In this document: positions 53,466 to 61,354 of the stretch, one piece after another
How positions within the stretch are numbered: the first letter of the stretch is position 1
Layout of the letters: the number at the start of each line of letters is the position of its first letter
NCBI RefSeq assembly: GCF_014655595.1
Contig: NZ_BNBL01000005.1
Coordinates: 186,001 to 250,000, forward strand
DNA from: Streptomyces griseocarneus
GTDB lineage: Bacteria; Actinomycetota; Actinomycetes; Streptomycetales; Streptomycetaceae
Length of the DNA stretch: 64,000 nucleotides
Direction: 5' to 3'
Translations under genes and position numbers: made by a program
The notes under the pieces: generated by a model
Told to the model about the DNA's origin: nothing
Database searches by the model: none
Seen by the model: only the letters and a program-made list of their open reading frames with translations

Positions 53466-53480
53466 TTGACATCAGTGTCA
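53466..53480. promoter_or_regulatory. MerR-type operator between OYE and MerR genes
   Basis: TTGACATCAGTGTCA contains the dyad TGACA-4-TGTCA and a good -35 hexamer, followed by GGTTCAAG. This is the usual form for a MerR operator. It lies 16-31 bases from the OYE start and within 66 bases of the MerR start, so it may serve both genes. Confidence 0.55.
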
Positions 53481-53531
53481 GGTTCAAGTCCGGTGACGAG
53501 GACGGCACGCGAGGCGGGGAAGAGGCGGGGA

Positions 53532-53942
53532 ATGCGGATCGGCGAACTGGCCCGGCGCAGCGGGGTGAGCGAGCGTTCGTTGCGCTACTACGAGACGCAG
53601 GGACTCCTGAGGGCGGAGCGTACTCCGGGCGGCCAACGGTATTACGGTGACTGGGCGGTCGACCGGGTCGTCCGCATCCAGGCGCTCTACGCCGCGGGCC
53701 TCAACAGCAAGAAGATCGCGGAGCTGCTTCCCTGCATGCGGGACGCGGACGGCGGTCCGTCCGAGATCGCCACCGCGCGGCTGGTCACCGACCTCACCGC
53801 GGAACGGGACCGCATCAATCGCATGATCACCGACCTGATCGGCTCCCGCGACGTCCTGGACGAGGCCATCGCCACGGCCTCGGCCGGTGCGTACGCCTCC
53901 GCCGCTCCCGGCGCCGGCCCCGTCGGGGCGGACCGCGGATAG
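53532..53942 (+). CDS. MerR-family transcriptional regulator
   Basis: A 136-residue MerR regulator: helix-turn-helix RIGELARRSGVSERSLRYYE, wing GGQRYYGDWAVDRVVRIQAL, then a dimerisation coiled coil (LVTDLTAERDRINRMITDLI). There is no ligand domain. One Cys (LLPCMRDADGG) resembles sensors of redox or electrophilic stress. The ATG at 53532 has a Gly-rich ribosome site; upstream extension would overlap the operator. It probably controls the divergent ene-reductase gene. Confidence 0.9.
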   Translation: MRIGELARRSGVSERSLRYYETQGLLRAERTPGGQRYYGDWAVDRVVRIQALYAAGLNSKKIAELLPCMRDADGGPSEIATARLVTDLTAERDRINRMITDLIGSRDVLDEAIATASAGAYASAAPGAGPVGADRG

Positions 53943-53962
53943 CGGCTGGACGGACCAAAGGC

Positions 53963-53995
53963 GCGGGGCGAGACGTCTCTTCCGTCTCGCCCCGC
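53963..53995. terminator. Perfect bidirectional terminator
   Basis: A 13-bp perfect stem (GCGGGGCGAGACG and its complement) with a seven-base loop, followed by TACTTCCCCC. It lies between the convergent MerR and nucleotidyltransferase genes and can serve both. Confidence 0.85.
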
Positions 53996-54006
53996 TACTT
54001 CCCCCC

Positions 54007-54756
54007 TCAATCGGCAGCTTTGAAAAGCTCCTCGGCCGCGGTGACGGCCCGCGCCAGGGTGTCGGGATCCGACCGCAGCCGGCTCATGATCGTGTCGATT
54101 CCCCGTAGCCCGGCCCGCTGGAGAAGCCGTTTCTCGTTGGTGGTCCACTCGCCGCGCTCGGCCAGCACCGCATGTGCCGTCTGCAGGGCGGCGGTGGCCA
54201 GCGCCCCCGCGACCTCGGTGGCCTGGCCACGACGCACGTACGCGCTCTTGGCGTAGTGGAGCGTCGCGGCCGCCCGGTCACGCCACACCGGCGGGGCCGC
54301 CTCGCGCAGTGCCCGCGGGTACTCGGGACGGGGCAGGGTGCCGCGCAGCACCTGGTTGACGGCGAGTTCGGCGACCAGCAGATAGCTGGGGATGCCCGCG
54401 AAGTGGAACATCAGCGGCTCCCAGTGGAAGCGGCCCTGCCGGGCCTCGGCGAGTTCGTGGTCGACGACGTCGAGGTCGCGGTAGTGGACGTCGACGTGCC
54501 GCCCGTCGATCGTGAGCCAGGCTCCACCGTTGAAGACGCCGCCGCCCCAGTCCCCGATGCCGGAGACCTCGCCGTCCCAGCCGACGGCGCGCAGGTCGGC
54601 CGGGTCGAAACCACCCCGGTAGTACACGGCCACGTCCCAGTCGCTGTCAGGGGTGTGGGTGCCCTCGGCCCGCGAGCCGCCGAGGGCGACGGCGCGTACG
54701 GAGGGCAGGGCCGCGAGGCGGTCGGCGACATGGTCGAGGAAGATGTCGTCGGTCAT
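54007..54756 (-). CDS. Nucleotidyltransferase-domain protein
   Basis: A 249-residue protein with a DNA-polymerase-beta-like nucleotidyltransferase domain. The signature is ALGGSRAEGTHTPDSDWDVAVYY near residues 23-45, with the two metal-binding Asp, and the third acidic position is in HVDVHYRD. A helical domain follows. The layout resembles small-molecule (aminoglycoside-type) nucleotidyltransferases and MNT toxins/antitoxins. No partner HEPN gene lies next to it, so antitoxin function is less likely. Confidence 0.85.
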   Translation of the reverse strand: MTDDIFLDHVADRLAALPSVRAVALGGSRAEGTHTPDSDWDVAVYYRGGFDPADLRAVGWDGEVSGIGDWGGGVFNGGAWLTIDGRHVDVHYRDLDVVDHELAEARQGRFHWEPLMFHFAGIPSYLLVAELAVNQVLRGTLPRPEYPRALREAAPPVWRDRAAATLHYAKSAYVRRGQATEVAGALATAALQTAHAVLAERGEWTTNEKRLLQRAGLRGIDTIMSRLRSDPDTLARAVTAAEELFKAAD

Positions 54757-54870
54757 ACGTATCCGATCGTGAGAAGTGAATGACGGGCGATGCGGGCACA
54801 CCGGGGGAACGCCGGAGCAGGGGCTCGGACGGCGTCATGCGGATCGGTGCGCCGGGGCGGTGTCAGCACT

Positions 54871-55257
54871 TCATGGAGCAGACCCTACCGCCCTGCCCGC
54901 GGCGCCGGTCTCCTCATCCGCGATCAGCCGGTGTGCCGGTCCGGAACGGGGCGCCACCGTCAGCGGTGGTTGGTGATAGCCGGCCGGATAGGGCTCGTCC
55001 ACGTCACGGCCTTCGGCCGCCACCCAGGCGTGAGCGCCGAACGGGGGAGCGATGCGCACCCCGACGTACCACGTGGGAAAGGTTCCCGACATCCGGCACA
55101 GCAGCGCGGTGGCGATGGACCGCTGCAGACAGCCGCGGGCCGCGGCGCACTTCCAGCTGATGCTGGTGACGACGGCGCGGGCCCGGCCGGCCTCGTCGTA
55201 GGTCGCGGGCCGGGCCCCCGCACGTCCCGGGGGCGATGCCGATGGTCTGCTCGTCAC
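54871..55257 (-). CDS. Lasso-peptide B2 (transglutaminase-like) protease, N-terminally truncated
   Basis: A 128-residue frame matching the C-terminal protease of lasso peptide synthesis (B2), which removes the leader peptide. The catalytic Cys is in ARGCLQRSIATALLCR and the His in FGAHAWVAAEG, followed by EPYPAGYHQP and TVAPRSGPA. Family members usually have about 40 more residues before the PATYDEAGRARAVV region. Here these are replaced by an unrelated Pro/Ser-rich start at a GTG. No RRE protein (B1), precursor or exporter gene lies beside it. With the damaged cyclase next door, it is best read as a relic, possibly untranslated. Confidence 0.7.
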   Translation of the reverse strand: MTSRPSASPPGRAGARPATYDEAGRARAVVTSISWKCAAARGCLQRSIATALLCRMSGTFPTWYVGVRIAPPFGAHAWVAAEGRDVDEPYPAGYHQPPLTVAPRSGPAHRLIADEETGAAGRAVGSAP

Positions 55258-55275
55258 TCATGGCCGCTCTTCGCG

Positions 55276-55990
55276 TCACTGATACAACGAGGATGTGGGA
55301 CGCGAGCACGTGCGCAATGACTGCTTCGACATCACGTGCCAGGCGCCGGTGTGAATCGTCGCGAGCTCGCGGTGCCGCCCGCGGTCGGGGGCCGGCGCGG
55401 CCCCTTGCCCGGCCGCGCGGCGCAATTCCTTCCGTACCAGCTCCACCGCCTCCGGGCCGGCCCATTCGGGCAGGAATACGGGTGCCCACCAGCCGGCCTC
55501 CGCGAACTGCCCGGCCGGCGTACGGGGCGTGCCGTTCGTTCCGGGCGGCGTGCCCAGGCCGGCCGCGGCGGCCAGCAGCCACGCCTCGTAGGTCCGGTAG
55601 CGCAGCAGATCGCGGCAGACCGCTGTCAGCGGCCGGCGGCTCTGCGCGGCGACCGCTCTCACGTAGCTCATCCCGGTCCACGGCCGCTGCCTGAGGAGCT
55701 GTCCCAGCCAGGCGTGCCCGGGCGCCGACATCTCGTCGCCGCCCAGCCCCATCAGGTGGAGTGCGGTGCCGTGCGCGTTGCCCCGCGCCACGGTGTGACG
55801 GAAGCGGCCGCGGTAGAGCATCAGGGCGAAGGGCTCGTCGAAGCCGTCGTCGGCGTCGAGCGTGTCCGCGTACGCCAGCGGCCATCCTCGGCGGGGATGA
55901 CATCGTGCAGCACCGGGTGGCCGTCGTCCCGCAGACCGGCCGCCGTCCGGCGGGCCCACGCGACGTCTGTCCAGGGGGCATTGGAATGTC
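55276..55990 (-). pseudogene. Fragment of lasso-peptide cyclase (asparagine-synthetase-like C protein)
   Basis: The C-terminal half of an asparagine-synthetase-like cyclase can be read across two frames. HSNAPWTDVAWARRTAAGL and VLHDVIPAEDGRW run in one frame. PLAYADTLDADDGFDEPF, then the GLGGDEMSAPGHAWL motif and PVFLPEWAGPEAVEL, run in another. The switch is near base 55880. The glutaminase-like N-terminal domain and the SGGxDS ATP loop are missing, and the end (HVMSKQSLRT) is not homologous. It is therefore truncated at both ends and frameshifted. It abuts the truncated B2 gene in the natural C-B order. Confidence 0.7.
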
Positions 55991-56014
55991 CATGGGCCGT
56001 TGGGGCGGGCGACT

Positions 56015-56464
56015 TCACACTCCGGGTGCGGGCCGCACGGCGATCCCGTTCCGCTCGAGCAGCGCCGCCGTCACCCCGTCTCCCGGCACCAGCACCCCGG
56101 CGAACGACCCGTCGTACACCACACCCCGTCCGCACGACGGACTGCGCGGCATCAACAGCGCCTCCGTGCAGCCTCCGTGCCGCGCCGCCGCGAGTGCGCG
56201 CCGTGCACCGTCCACGAACTCCGCTGTCACGTCACGCCCGGTGTCCTCGACGACCCGCGCCGTCCCGTCGAGTACGTCGTACCCGTCGCCGCCCACCAGC
56301 TCCGCGGGCCGCCGCGGTGTTGCGAGCCCGCCCGCGACCTCTGGGCAGAAGGAGACGACTTCGCGGCCGGACACTGCCTCCTCGAGCTCCGACGACGCCT
56401 TGTGACGCCCGTCGAACCGGCACGGGACTCCCCGCAGACATGCGCTGACCAGGACTGCTTCCAT
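56015..56464 (-). CDS. DUF523 family protein
   Basis: A 149-residue DUF523 protein, with conserved Cys in VSACLRGVPCRFDG, FCPEVAGG and RSPSCGRGVVYDGSF. The Cys set suggests metal or Fe-S binding. The family is widespread, and related domains in tRNA-modifying or Fe-S proteins have been noted, but no reaction is established. It stands alone, with its start 153 bases from the divergent DIP1984-family gene. The stop lies 24 bases from the lasso cyclase remnant, so whatever removed the 5' part of that gene cut here. Confidence 0.88.
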   Translation of the reverse strand: MEAVLVSACLRGVPCRFDGRHKASSELEEAVSGREVVSFCPEVAGGLATPRRPAELVGGDGYDVLDGTARVVEDTGRDVTAEFVDGARRALAAARHGGCTEALLMPRSPSCGRGVVYDGSFAGVLVPGDGVTAALLERNGIAVRPAPGV

Positions 56465-56616
56465 GCCGCCAGGCTAGCCATACGCCGCTCCCGGCGGCGG
56501 CCGGCCGACATCGAGTGCTCGGGCCCGGCTCCGGTGGATCGAAAAACCTGATGCGTTTGAGCCCGTTTGTATCCGTATGCTTGTGCGAAATTCACGACGG
56601 GCGGGAGGTGGAGACA

Positions 56617-57087
56617 ATGAAGCTTGCTGAGGCGCTGGCAGAGCGTGCGGAGGCGGCGCGTCGTGTGGAGCAGCTGCGAGCGCGCGTTGTCGGCAGCGCG
56701 CGGTATCAGGAAGGCGAGACGCCCGCCGAGGACGCGGCCCGGTTGCTGGCCGAGGTCAATGAGGTGCTGGACGCCCTCGAGACATTGATCCGGCGGATCA
56801 ACCGAACCAATGCCGCGGTGCGGATGGGTCAGGACGGCACACTCACCGACGCGCTCGCGCGCCGGGACGTGCTGCGGCTGCGCCATTCGGTGGTCACCGC
56901 GGCGGCGGATGCGGCAGCGGGTACGGGCGAGCGCGGATACGGCCGGCAGCTCCGGTCCGAGCTGATGATGCTCTCCGCGCTTCCGGTCGCGGAACTGCGC
57001 GGTCAGGCAGATGTCATCGCACGGGAGATCCGCGAGATCGACATGCGGATCCAGCGGGCGAACTGGGAGGCCGACCTGCTGGACTGA
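56617..57087 (+). CDS. DIP1984-family protein
   Basis: A 156-residue, almost entirely helical protein of the DIP1984 type (MKLAEALAERAEAARRVEQL; LEALINRIN-like LETLIRRINRTN; IREIDMRIQRANWEADLL). Members are small coiled proteins of unknown function. The ATG at 56617 has a GGGAGG site; an upstream GTG frame would add 34 unrelated residues. Its stop codon lies within the 5' strand of the outer helix of a tRNA-like RNA candidate directly downstream. Gene and RNA may therefore be one functional unit. Confidence 0.85.
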   Translation: MKLAEALAERAEAARRVEQLRARVVGSARYQEGETPAEDAARLLAEVNEVLDALETLIRRINRTNAAVRMGQDGTLTDALARRDVLRLRHSVVTAAADAAAGTGERGYGRQLRSELMMLSALPVAELRGQADVIAREIREIDMRIQRANWEADLLD

Positions 57088-57230
57088 GCAGTTCCAGCAG
57101 GGCGTGACGATGTGGAGCAGGTAGTCGTCTCGGAGGCGTGCACACACCGAGGGCCGGCGGTCTTCCGGCCCCACCTGGCGCGTGAAGAGCAACGCTTGGG
57201 GTTCGATTCCCCATCTACAGTGCAGCTCAG
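57084..57230 (+). ncRNA. tRNA-like structured RNA candidate
   Basis: A textbook T-arm is present at 57197-57213: TGGGG, loop TTCGATT, CCCCA. It is followed with no gap by TCTACA (57214-57219), which pairs with TGTGGA at 57111-57116 (one G-U), as an acceptor stem would. Between them are CTCGG/CCGAG and GGGCCGG/CCGGCCC hairpins and a GGTAGTC stretch like a D-loop. An outer CTGAGC/GCTCAG helix (57084-57089 with 57225-57230) closes the whole. The first acceptor pair is a mismatch and no proper anticodon loop exists, so it is not a normal tRNA. A YrlA-like tRNA mimic, or an attachment-site remnant of a tRNA 3' end, are the options. Confidence 0.4.
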
Positions 57231-57557
57231 AACCGTGCACAGGTAAAGGTGCACATTGCACAGCACATCACCGCGTGCAGATCCGGGACGGCGAGGGCGG
57301 GTTCGGGGTTTTCCACATCGCGACAGGCCGGGCCGTAGGCCGTAGGCCGCAGAGGACGGCGGTTCTCGCGCCGCAACACACGGAAGTCGGCCGTACTCTG
57401 CGGCTTTCCGGTCAATACGGTTCGCATGCCTTGCGGGATCCCGTGCGCCCGGATTCAATCCTGTGTTTCACCAGCGACCGAATCGAACCGGAACGCTCAA
57501 CTCGGTGTTGTTCCGAACCGCGAGCACGCAGGAATGTCTCTTCGGCAAAGGAGCGAC
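57231..57557. other. Intergenic region with GTGCAC repeats
   Basis: GTGCAC occurs at 57235 and 57249, and the second is part of a GTGCA-CAT-TGCAC hairpin (57249-57261). A CCGTAGG tandem lies near 57330. The rest should hold the promoter of the M20 gene. No gene was recognised. Confidence 0.4.
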
Positions 57558-58811
57558 ATGGAGAGTCGGGCACCTGGCGACGACCACGCGACACCCCCGT
57601 CGCACCTGCTCGCCGAGGCACACAGGCTCCTGCCCGGCGTCATCGCCGTGCGCCGCGCGATCCACCGCACTCCGGAGACCGGCATTCATCTTCCGCAGAC
57701 CCAGAAGACCGTACTGCGCGCACTCGCCGGCCTGGGGCTGACCGTCTCCGTCGGTGAGGGCCTCAGCTCGGTCGTCGCGGTCCTCGAGGGTGCGGCCCCG
57801 GGCCGTACCGTTCTGCTGCGGGCCGACATGGACGCACTGCCGCAGCAGGAGGACACCGGGCTGGAGTTCGCCTCGCAAAGGGAAGGCGTCATGCACGCCT
57901 GCGGCCATGACACCCACACCGCCATGCTCGTCGGGGCGGCCCGGCTGCTCGCGGCCCGCAGGCAGCGGCTCGCGGGGCGGGTGGTGTTCATGTTCCAGCC
58001 CGGGGAAGAGTTCGGCGGCGGGGCCCAGCTCATGCTCGAAGAGGGAGTACTGGGCGACGCGGAGGAGGCCCCGGCGGTGGACGGGGCCTTCGCCCTGCAC
58101 ATCGCCGCCCGCTACGAGGCGGGCACGGTGCACCTGCGCCCGGGCCCGCAGTTCGCCGCCGCCGACGTCCTGCGCATCACCGTACGCGGCCGGTCCGGTC
58201 ACGCGGCCGCGCCCCACAAGGTCCTCGACCCGGTCCCCGTCGCCTGCGAGATCGTGCAAGCCCTGCAGACCATGATGACCAGGACCGTCAGCGTCTTCGA
58301 CCCGGCCGTCCTCACGATCACCAGCGTCTCGGCGGGAAGCACGTCCAACGTCGTGCCGGAGACCGCCGTGCTCTCCGGCACCTACCGCACCTTCACCGAC
58401 ACGAGCCGGCAGGTGGTGCGCGACGGCATCATGCGGGTCGCCCACGGCGTGGCCTCGGCCCACGGCGCCGTGGCGGACGTCGAGCTCATCGACGGATACC
58501 CGGCCGTGCACAACGATCCCCGGTTCACCGCCCACGTGCGCAGGGCAGCCGCGACGGTGGTCGGCCCAGCCCGCGTCCACGAATTGCCCCACCCGACCAT
58601 GGGCGGCGAGGACTTCTCGTACGTCCTGCGGCGCGTGCCCGGCGCGATGGCCTTCCTCGGGGCCTGCCCACCGGACCGTTCGCCCGCGACGGCTCCCGAC
58701 AACCACTCCAACCACGTCGTGTACGAGGAGAGCGCCATGGCGGTCGGCACCGCCGTGCACGCCGCGGTCGCCGAGGCGTTCCTGTCCGGTCCGCCCGATG
58801 CGGGTCTGTGA
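57558..58811 (+). CDS. M20-family amidohydrolase
   Basis: A 417-residue metallo-amidohydrolase/carboxypeptidase of the IAA-amino-acid/hippurate hydrolase group. The metal-binding motifs are present: HACGHDTHTAML, FQPGEEFGGG, ALHIAARYEAG and, near the end, TMGGEDFSYVL. The lid domain contains RSGHAAAPHKVLDP. It would hydrolyse N-acyl amino acids in the cytosol. The ATG at 57558 follows an AAAGGAG site; an in-frame ATG at 57534 lacks spacing. It is monocistronic, followed by a possible insertion-sequence scar. Confidence 0.9.
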   Translation: MESRAPGDDHATPPSHLLAEAHRLLPGVIAVRRAIHRTPETGIHLPQTQKTVLRALAGLGLTVSVGEGLSSVVAVLEGAAPGRTVLLRADMDALPQQEDTGLEFASQREGVMHACGHDTHTAMLVGAARLLAARRQRLAGRVVFMFQPGEEFGGGAQLMLEEGVLGDAEEAPAVDGAFALHIAARYEAGTVHLRPGPQFAAADVLRITVRGRSGHAAAPHKVLDPVPVACEIVQALQTMMTRTVSVFDPAVLTITSVSAGSTSNVVPETAVLSGTYRTFTDTSRQVVRDGIMRVAHGVASAHGAVADVELIDGYPAVHNDPRFTAHVRRAAATVVGPARVHELPHPTMGGEDFSYVLRRVPGAMAFLGACPPDRSPATAPDNHSNHVVYEESAMAVGTAVHAAVAEAFLSGPPDAGL

Positions 58812-59206
58812 CTTTGAGTGATACCTGGCCAGCGGTCTCTGAGCTCCGCAGGTCGGTCGGTGAAGCGGGTCTGTAGCTGGCCAGTTCGTGGCTCCATAGC
58901 TGGCCAGCGCCCTGGCACCCCCCGCAGCCCCTCGTCCAACCCCGGTAACAGCCGTGCCACATCGGCGCGTTCGCGCTCCAGAAACGCATGCCGCCCCACT
59001 CCCTGCGGGCCGGGCGGCCCCGGAAGGCAACGTACCCGGGCGCAACCGTCGTGGTGCCCGGTTCCGCCCGGTCCCGCGCCGCCGCCGCACCGCTGTATTC
59101 GCACCCGCCGGCTGACCGGCGCCGCCCGTACGCTGCTGGTGCCCGGGGCGCAGAGAGTGACAGCTCCCTCCCCGGACACCGGCATCAGCGCACCCCGCCG
59201 TACGCG
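58812..59206. mobile_element. Possible insertion-sequence end remnant
   Basis: About 395 bases without a gene. Three copies of CTGGCCAG (58825, 58877, 58900), two preceded by ATAG or GTAG, follow GTGACTTTGAGTGATAC. Repeated end boxes of this sort resemble the multiple terminal repeats of IS21-type elements. Frames on the minus strand are broken and carry no clear transposase motif. The element identity is inferred and weak. Confidence 0.3.
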
Positions 59207-61354
59207 TCAGGTGGGGAAGCCGAGGTTCCAGCCGTCGATGATGCGTCGGGGGCCGACGTGGATCTTGTCCTCTTGCGGGTTGTAGCGGATGTAGGAGTCG
59301 CCGCTGAACAGCCAGGCGTCGTTGCTGCCGGGGGCCACGCACGCGGCGTCGATGCGCCGGGTGAAGGGCTCGACCAGGCCTTTCCACCTTTCGGCGATGG
59401 GTGTGGGGCCAATGACGAGTTCGTCTTCCTTGAGGTGGTAGTGGACGTACTGATCGCCCGAGAAGATCCACACGGTGTTGGGGTTCGTGGGGTCGGGGAG
59501 GGCGGCGTCGATGCCGTACTCGAATCCGGTGCCCTTCAGCCCGGTCCAGCCGTCCGCGATGGGGCGAGGGCCGACGTCGACCCTGCTGTTCTCGAGGTCG
59601 TAGCGCAGGTACTGGTCGTCGTGGAAGAACCACGCGGCAGCAGGCTGGCCGACCTCTTCAGGCCTGGGGATGGTGGCGTCGACGCGGTCGGCGAAGCCGT
59701 TGGTGTCCAGGTGGGGCCATCCCGAGGCGACCGTGGCCGCCTCCTTGGTGACGGTGTTGTTCGCGAGGTGGAACCGGAGGTAGAGGTCGTCGTGGAACAT
59801 CCAGACCTCCGTGGGCGTGACGCCGCCCGTGCAGGGCAGGACGGCGCTGACGCCGTCGACGAACGTCTTGCGCCGCAGCGAGGCCCAGCCCTCGTGGACA
59901 CGCTTGGGGCCCACCTCGATCGTGTGGGTCTGGATGTTGTAGCGGACGTAGTCGTCACCTCGGAAGAGCCACAGTTGGTCGGTGCTCCCGGGCACGGTCA
60001 GGGCGACGCTGACGCCGTGGGCGAAGGGAGTGTTCGCGAGGCCGGGCATGTGCTGTGCGATGGGGTTGGGGCCGGTGATCGTGTCGTTGTCCAGGTGGTA
60101 GTAGAGGACCTCGGAGTCACGGAACAGGAAGAGGCCGCGGGTGGGGTCGCCGGGGTCCTGGACGGCGGCGTCGATGTAGTCGACGAACGAGGTGGTGCCC
60201 AGGACGGGCCAGCCCGCGGCGATCTCCCGGGGGCCGCCGACGATGTTCCTGGTGCCGACCTGGTAGCGGACGTACTGGTGTCCGCTGAACATCCACACGT
60301 CGGTGGAGCTGCCGGGGACGGCGACGAGGGCGTCGGTGCGCAACGCGAAGTCGGTGTCCTTCAGGAGGGGGAAGTCGGACGCGAAGGGATGGGGGCCGGA
60401 GTCGATCGCGTCGGTGTTGAGGTTGTAGTTCAGGGAGGTACCCGGGCGGAAGAAGTACGCCCCGTGCCCGTCCGGCAGGTTCCCGCCGGCGTCCAGCACC
60501 GGATAGAGGCGACGACCTGGGCGCGACACGTCGGCGACCGCGCCCGGCCTCGCCGTGCCGGCTCCGGAGGTGGAGGGACCCGGTTGGCCGCCGGGCCGGC
60601 GGTGCAGGATCGTCACCGCCAAGGCCACCGCGGCGAGGTCGCGGTAGGCCTGGGTGAGGGTGGTGGTGTCGGGTACGGGTTCCCCCGGCGCGTTGTTGTA
60701 CCGGTCGAACAGGCCCGAGAGCGAGGACCAGTTCGTCTCGGCCTCGGTGATCTCGTTCCGCTGGCCATCGGAGATTTCACCGCTCGTTGCCCATATCCCC
60801 GCCAGGGTTCCCGCGATCATACGAAAGCGCGTGGCTTCGCAGACCATCTCGACCAGGAAGCCCATCGCGGCCCGCTGGTAGTCGCGCACTCCCGGCTGCT
60901 CCCTGAGCTGCAGGAGCGCGGTGTGCAAGTTCGCCCAGCCGAGCCGGGCCTGCGGTATACCGTCGGTCCCGTAGCCTTCCCTGATCCCCGTGTCGTGGAG
61001 GGCGAACCCCTCCTCCGCGGCCATCGCCCCGACCCCGGCGGTCGGGTTCGACAGGTGGTAGAAGTCCGTCTGTCCGGTGAGGGTGAAGCCCCACCCGTAC
61101 AAGTCGGTGTCCTGGATGTACCAGTCGACCAAGTCCTCGCCTCCCGCGCGGAGGCGGACCACGAACATGCTCTCGGAGCTGTCGCGACGGTGACTCTGCC
61201 GGAGCCGGTACATGCGGACCTGCCGGTCGGCGGACACCTGGATCCGGTCGCCTTGGACGGTGGCGACGTGGTCCCGGATGGCGTTGATGCACGCAGCGTA
61301 GGCGGTGCGGTTGGGGTCGTCGAGGTCCAGGGTGGCCACGAGGGGCGGAGGCAT
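59207..61354 (-). CDS. Ribosome-inactivating-protein domain fused to eight hemopexin repeats
   Basis: A 715-residue protein. Residues about 5-225 match ribosome-inactivating proteins (rRNA N-glycosidases). VEMVCEATRFRMI carries the Glu173/Arg176 pair equivalent to ricin Glu177/Arg180, Trp209 (AETNWSSL) matches ricin Trp211, and Tyr86 and Tyr128 are candidates for the two substrate-stacking Tyr. After a Pro/Gly linker (about 250-290) come eight hemopexin-type repeats of about 50 residues, each with a (V/A)W(M/L/F)F..D.Y.RY core (for example VWMFSGHQYVRY and LWLFRGDDYVRY), enough for two four-bladed propellers. There is no signal peptide. The ATG at 61354 follows ACAGGAG. It looks like a toxin with a binding module. 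No immunity gene is evident. Confidence 0.85.
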   Translation of the reverse strand: MPPPLVATLDLDDPNRTAYAACINAIRDHVATVQGDRIQVSADRQVRMYRLRQSHRRDSSESMFVVRLRAGGEDLVDWYIQDTDLYGWGFTLTGQTDFYHLSNPTAGVGAMAAEEGFALHDTGIREGYGTDGIPQARLGWANLHTALLQLREQPGVRDYQRAAMGFLVEMVCEATRFRMIAGTLAGIWATSGEISDGQRNEITEAETNWSSLSGLFDRYNNAPGEPVPDTTTLTQAYRDLAAVALAVTILHRRPGGQPGPSTSGAGTARPGAVADVSRPGRRLYPVLDAGGNLPDGHGAYFFRPGTSLNYNLNTDAIDSGPHPFASDFPLLKDTDFALRTDALVAVPGSSTDVWMFSGHQYVRYQVGTRNIVGGPREIAAGWPVLGTTSFVDYIDAAVQDPGDPTRGLFLFRDSEVLYYHLDNDTITGPNPIAQHMPGLANTPFAHGVSVALTVPGSTDQLWLFRGDDYVRYNIQTHTIEVGPKRVHEGWASLRRKTFVDGVSAVLPCTGGVTPTEVWMFHDDLYLRFHLANNTVTKEAATVASGWPHLDTNGFADRVDATIPRPEEVGQPAAAWFFHDDQYLRYDLENSRVDVGPRPIADGWTGLKGTGFEYGIDAALPDPTNPNTVWIFSGDQYVHYHLKEDELVIGPTPIAERWKGLVEPFTRRIDAACVAPGSNDAWLFSGDSYIRYNPQEDKIHVGPRRIIDGWNLGFPT

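Noticed and set aside
54007..54756. MNT-HEPN toxin-antitoxin system
   Set aside because: The nucleotidyltransferase motif is present, but no HEPN gene is next to it and the protein carries its own long helical domain.
54871..55990. A working lasso-peptide cluster
   Set aside because: Precursor, B1 and exporter genes were not seen and the cyclase is frameshifted and truncated.
57111..57220. A canonical tRNA gene
   Set aside because: T-arm and acceptor pairing are present, but the span is about 110 bases, no anticodon arm with a T33 loop was found and the first acceptor pair mismatches. It is kept only as a tRNA-like RNA.
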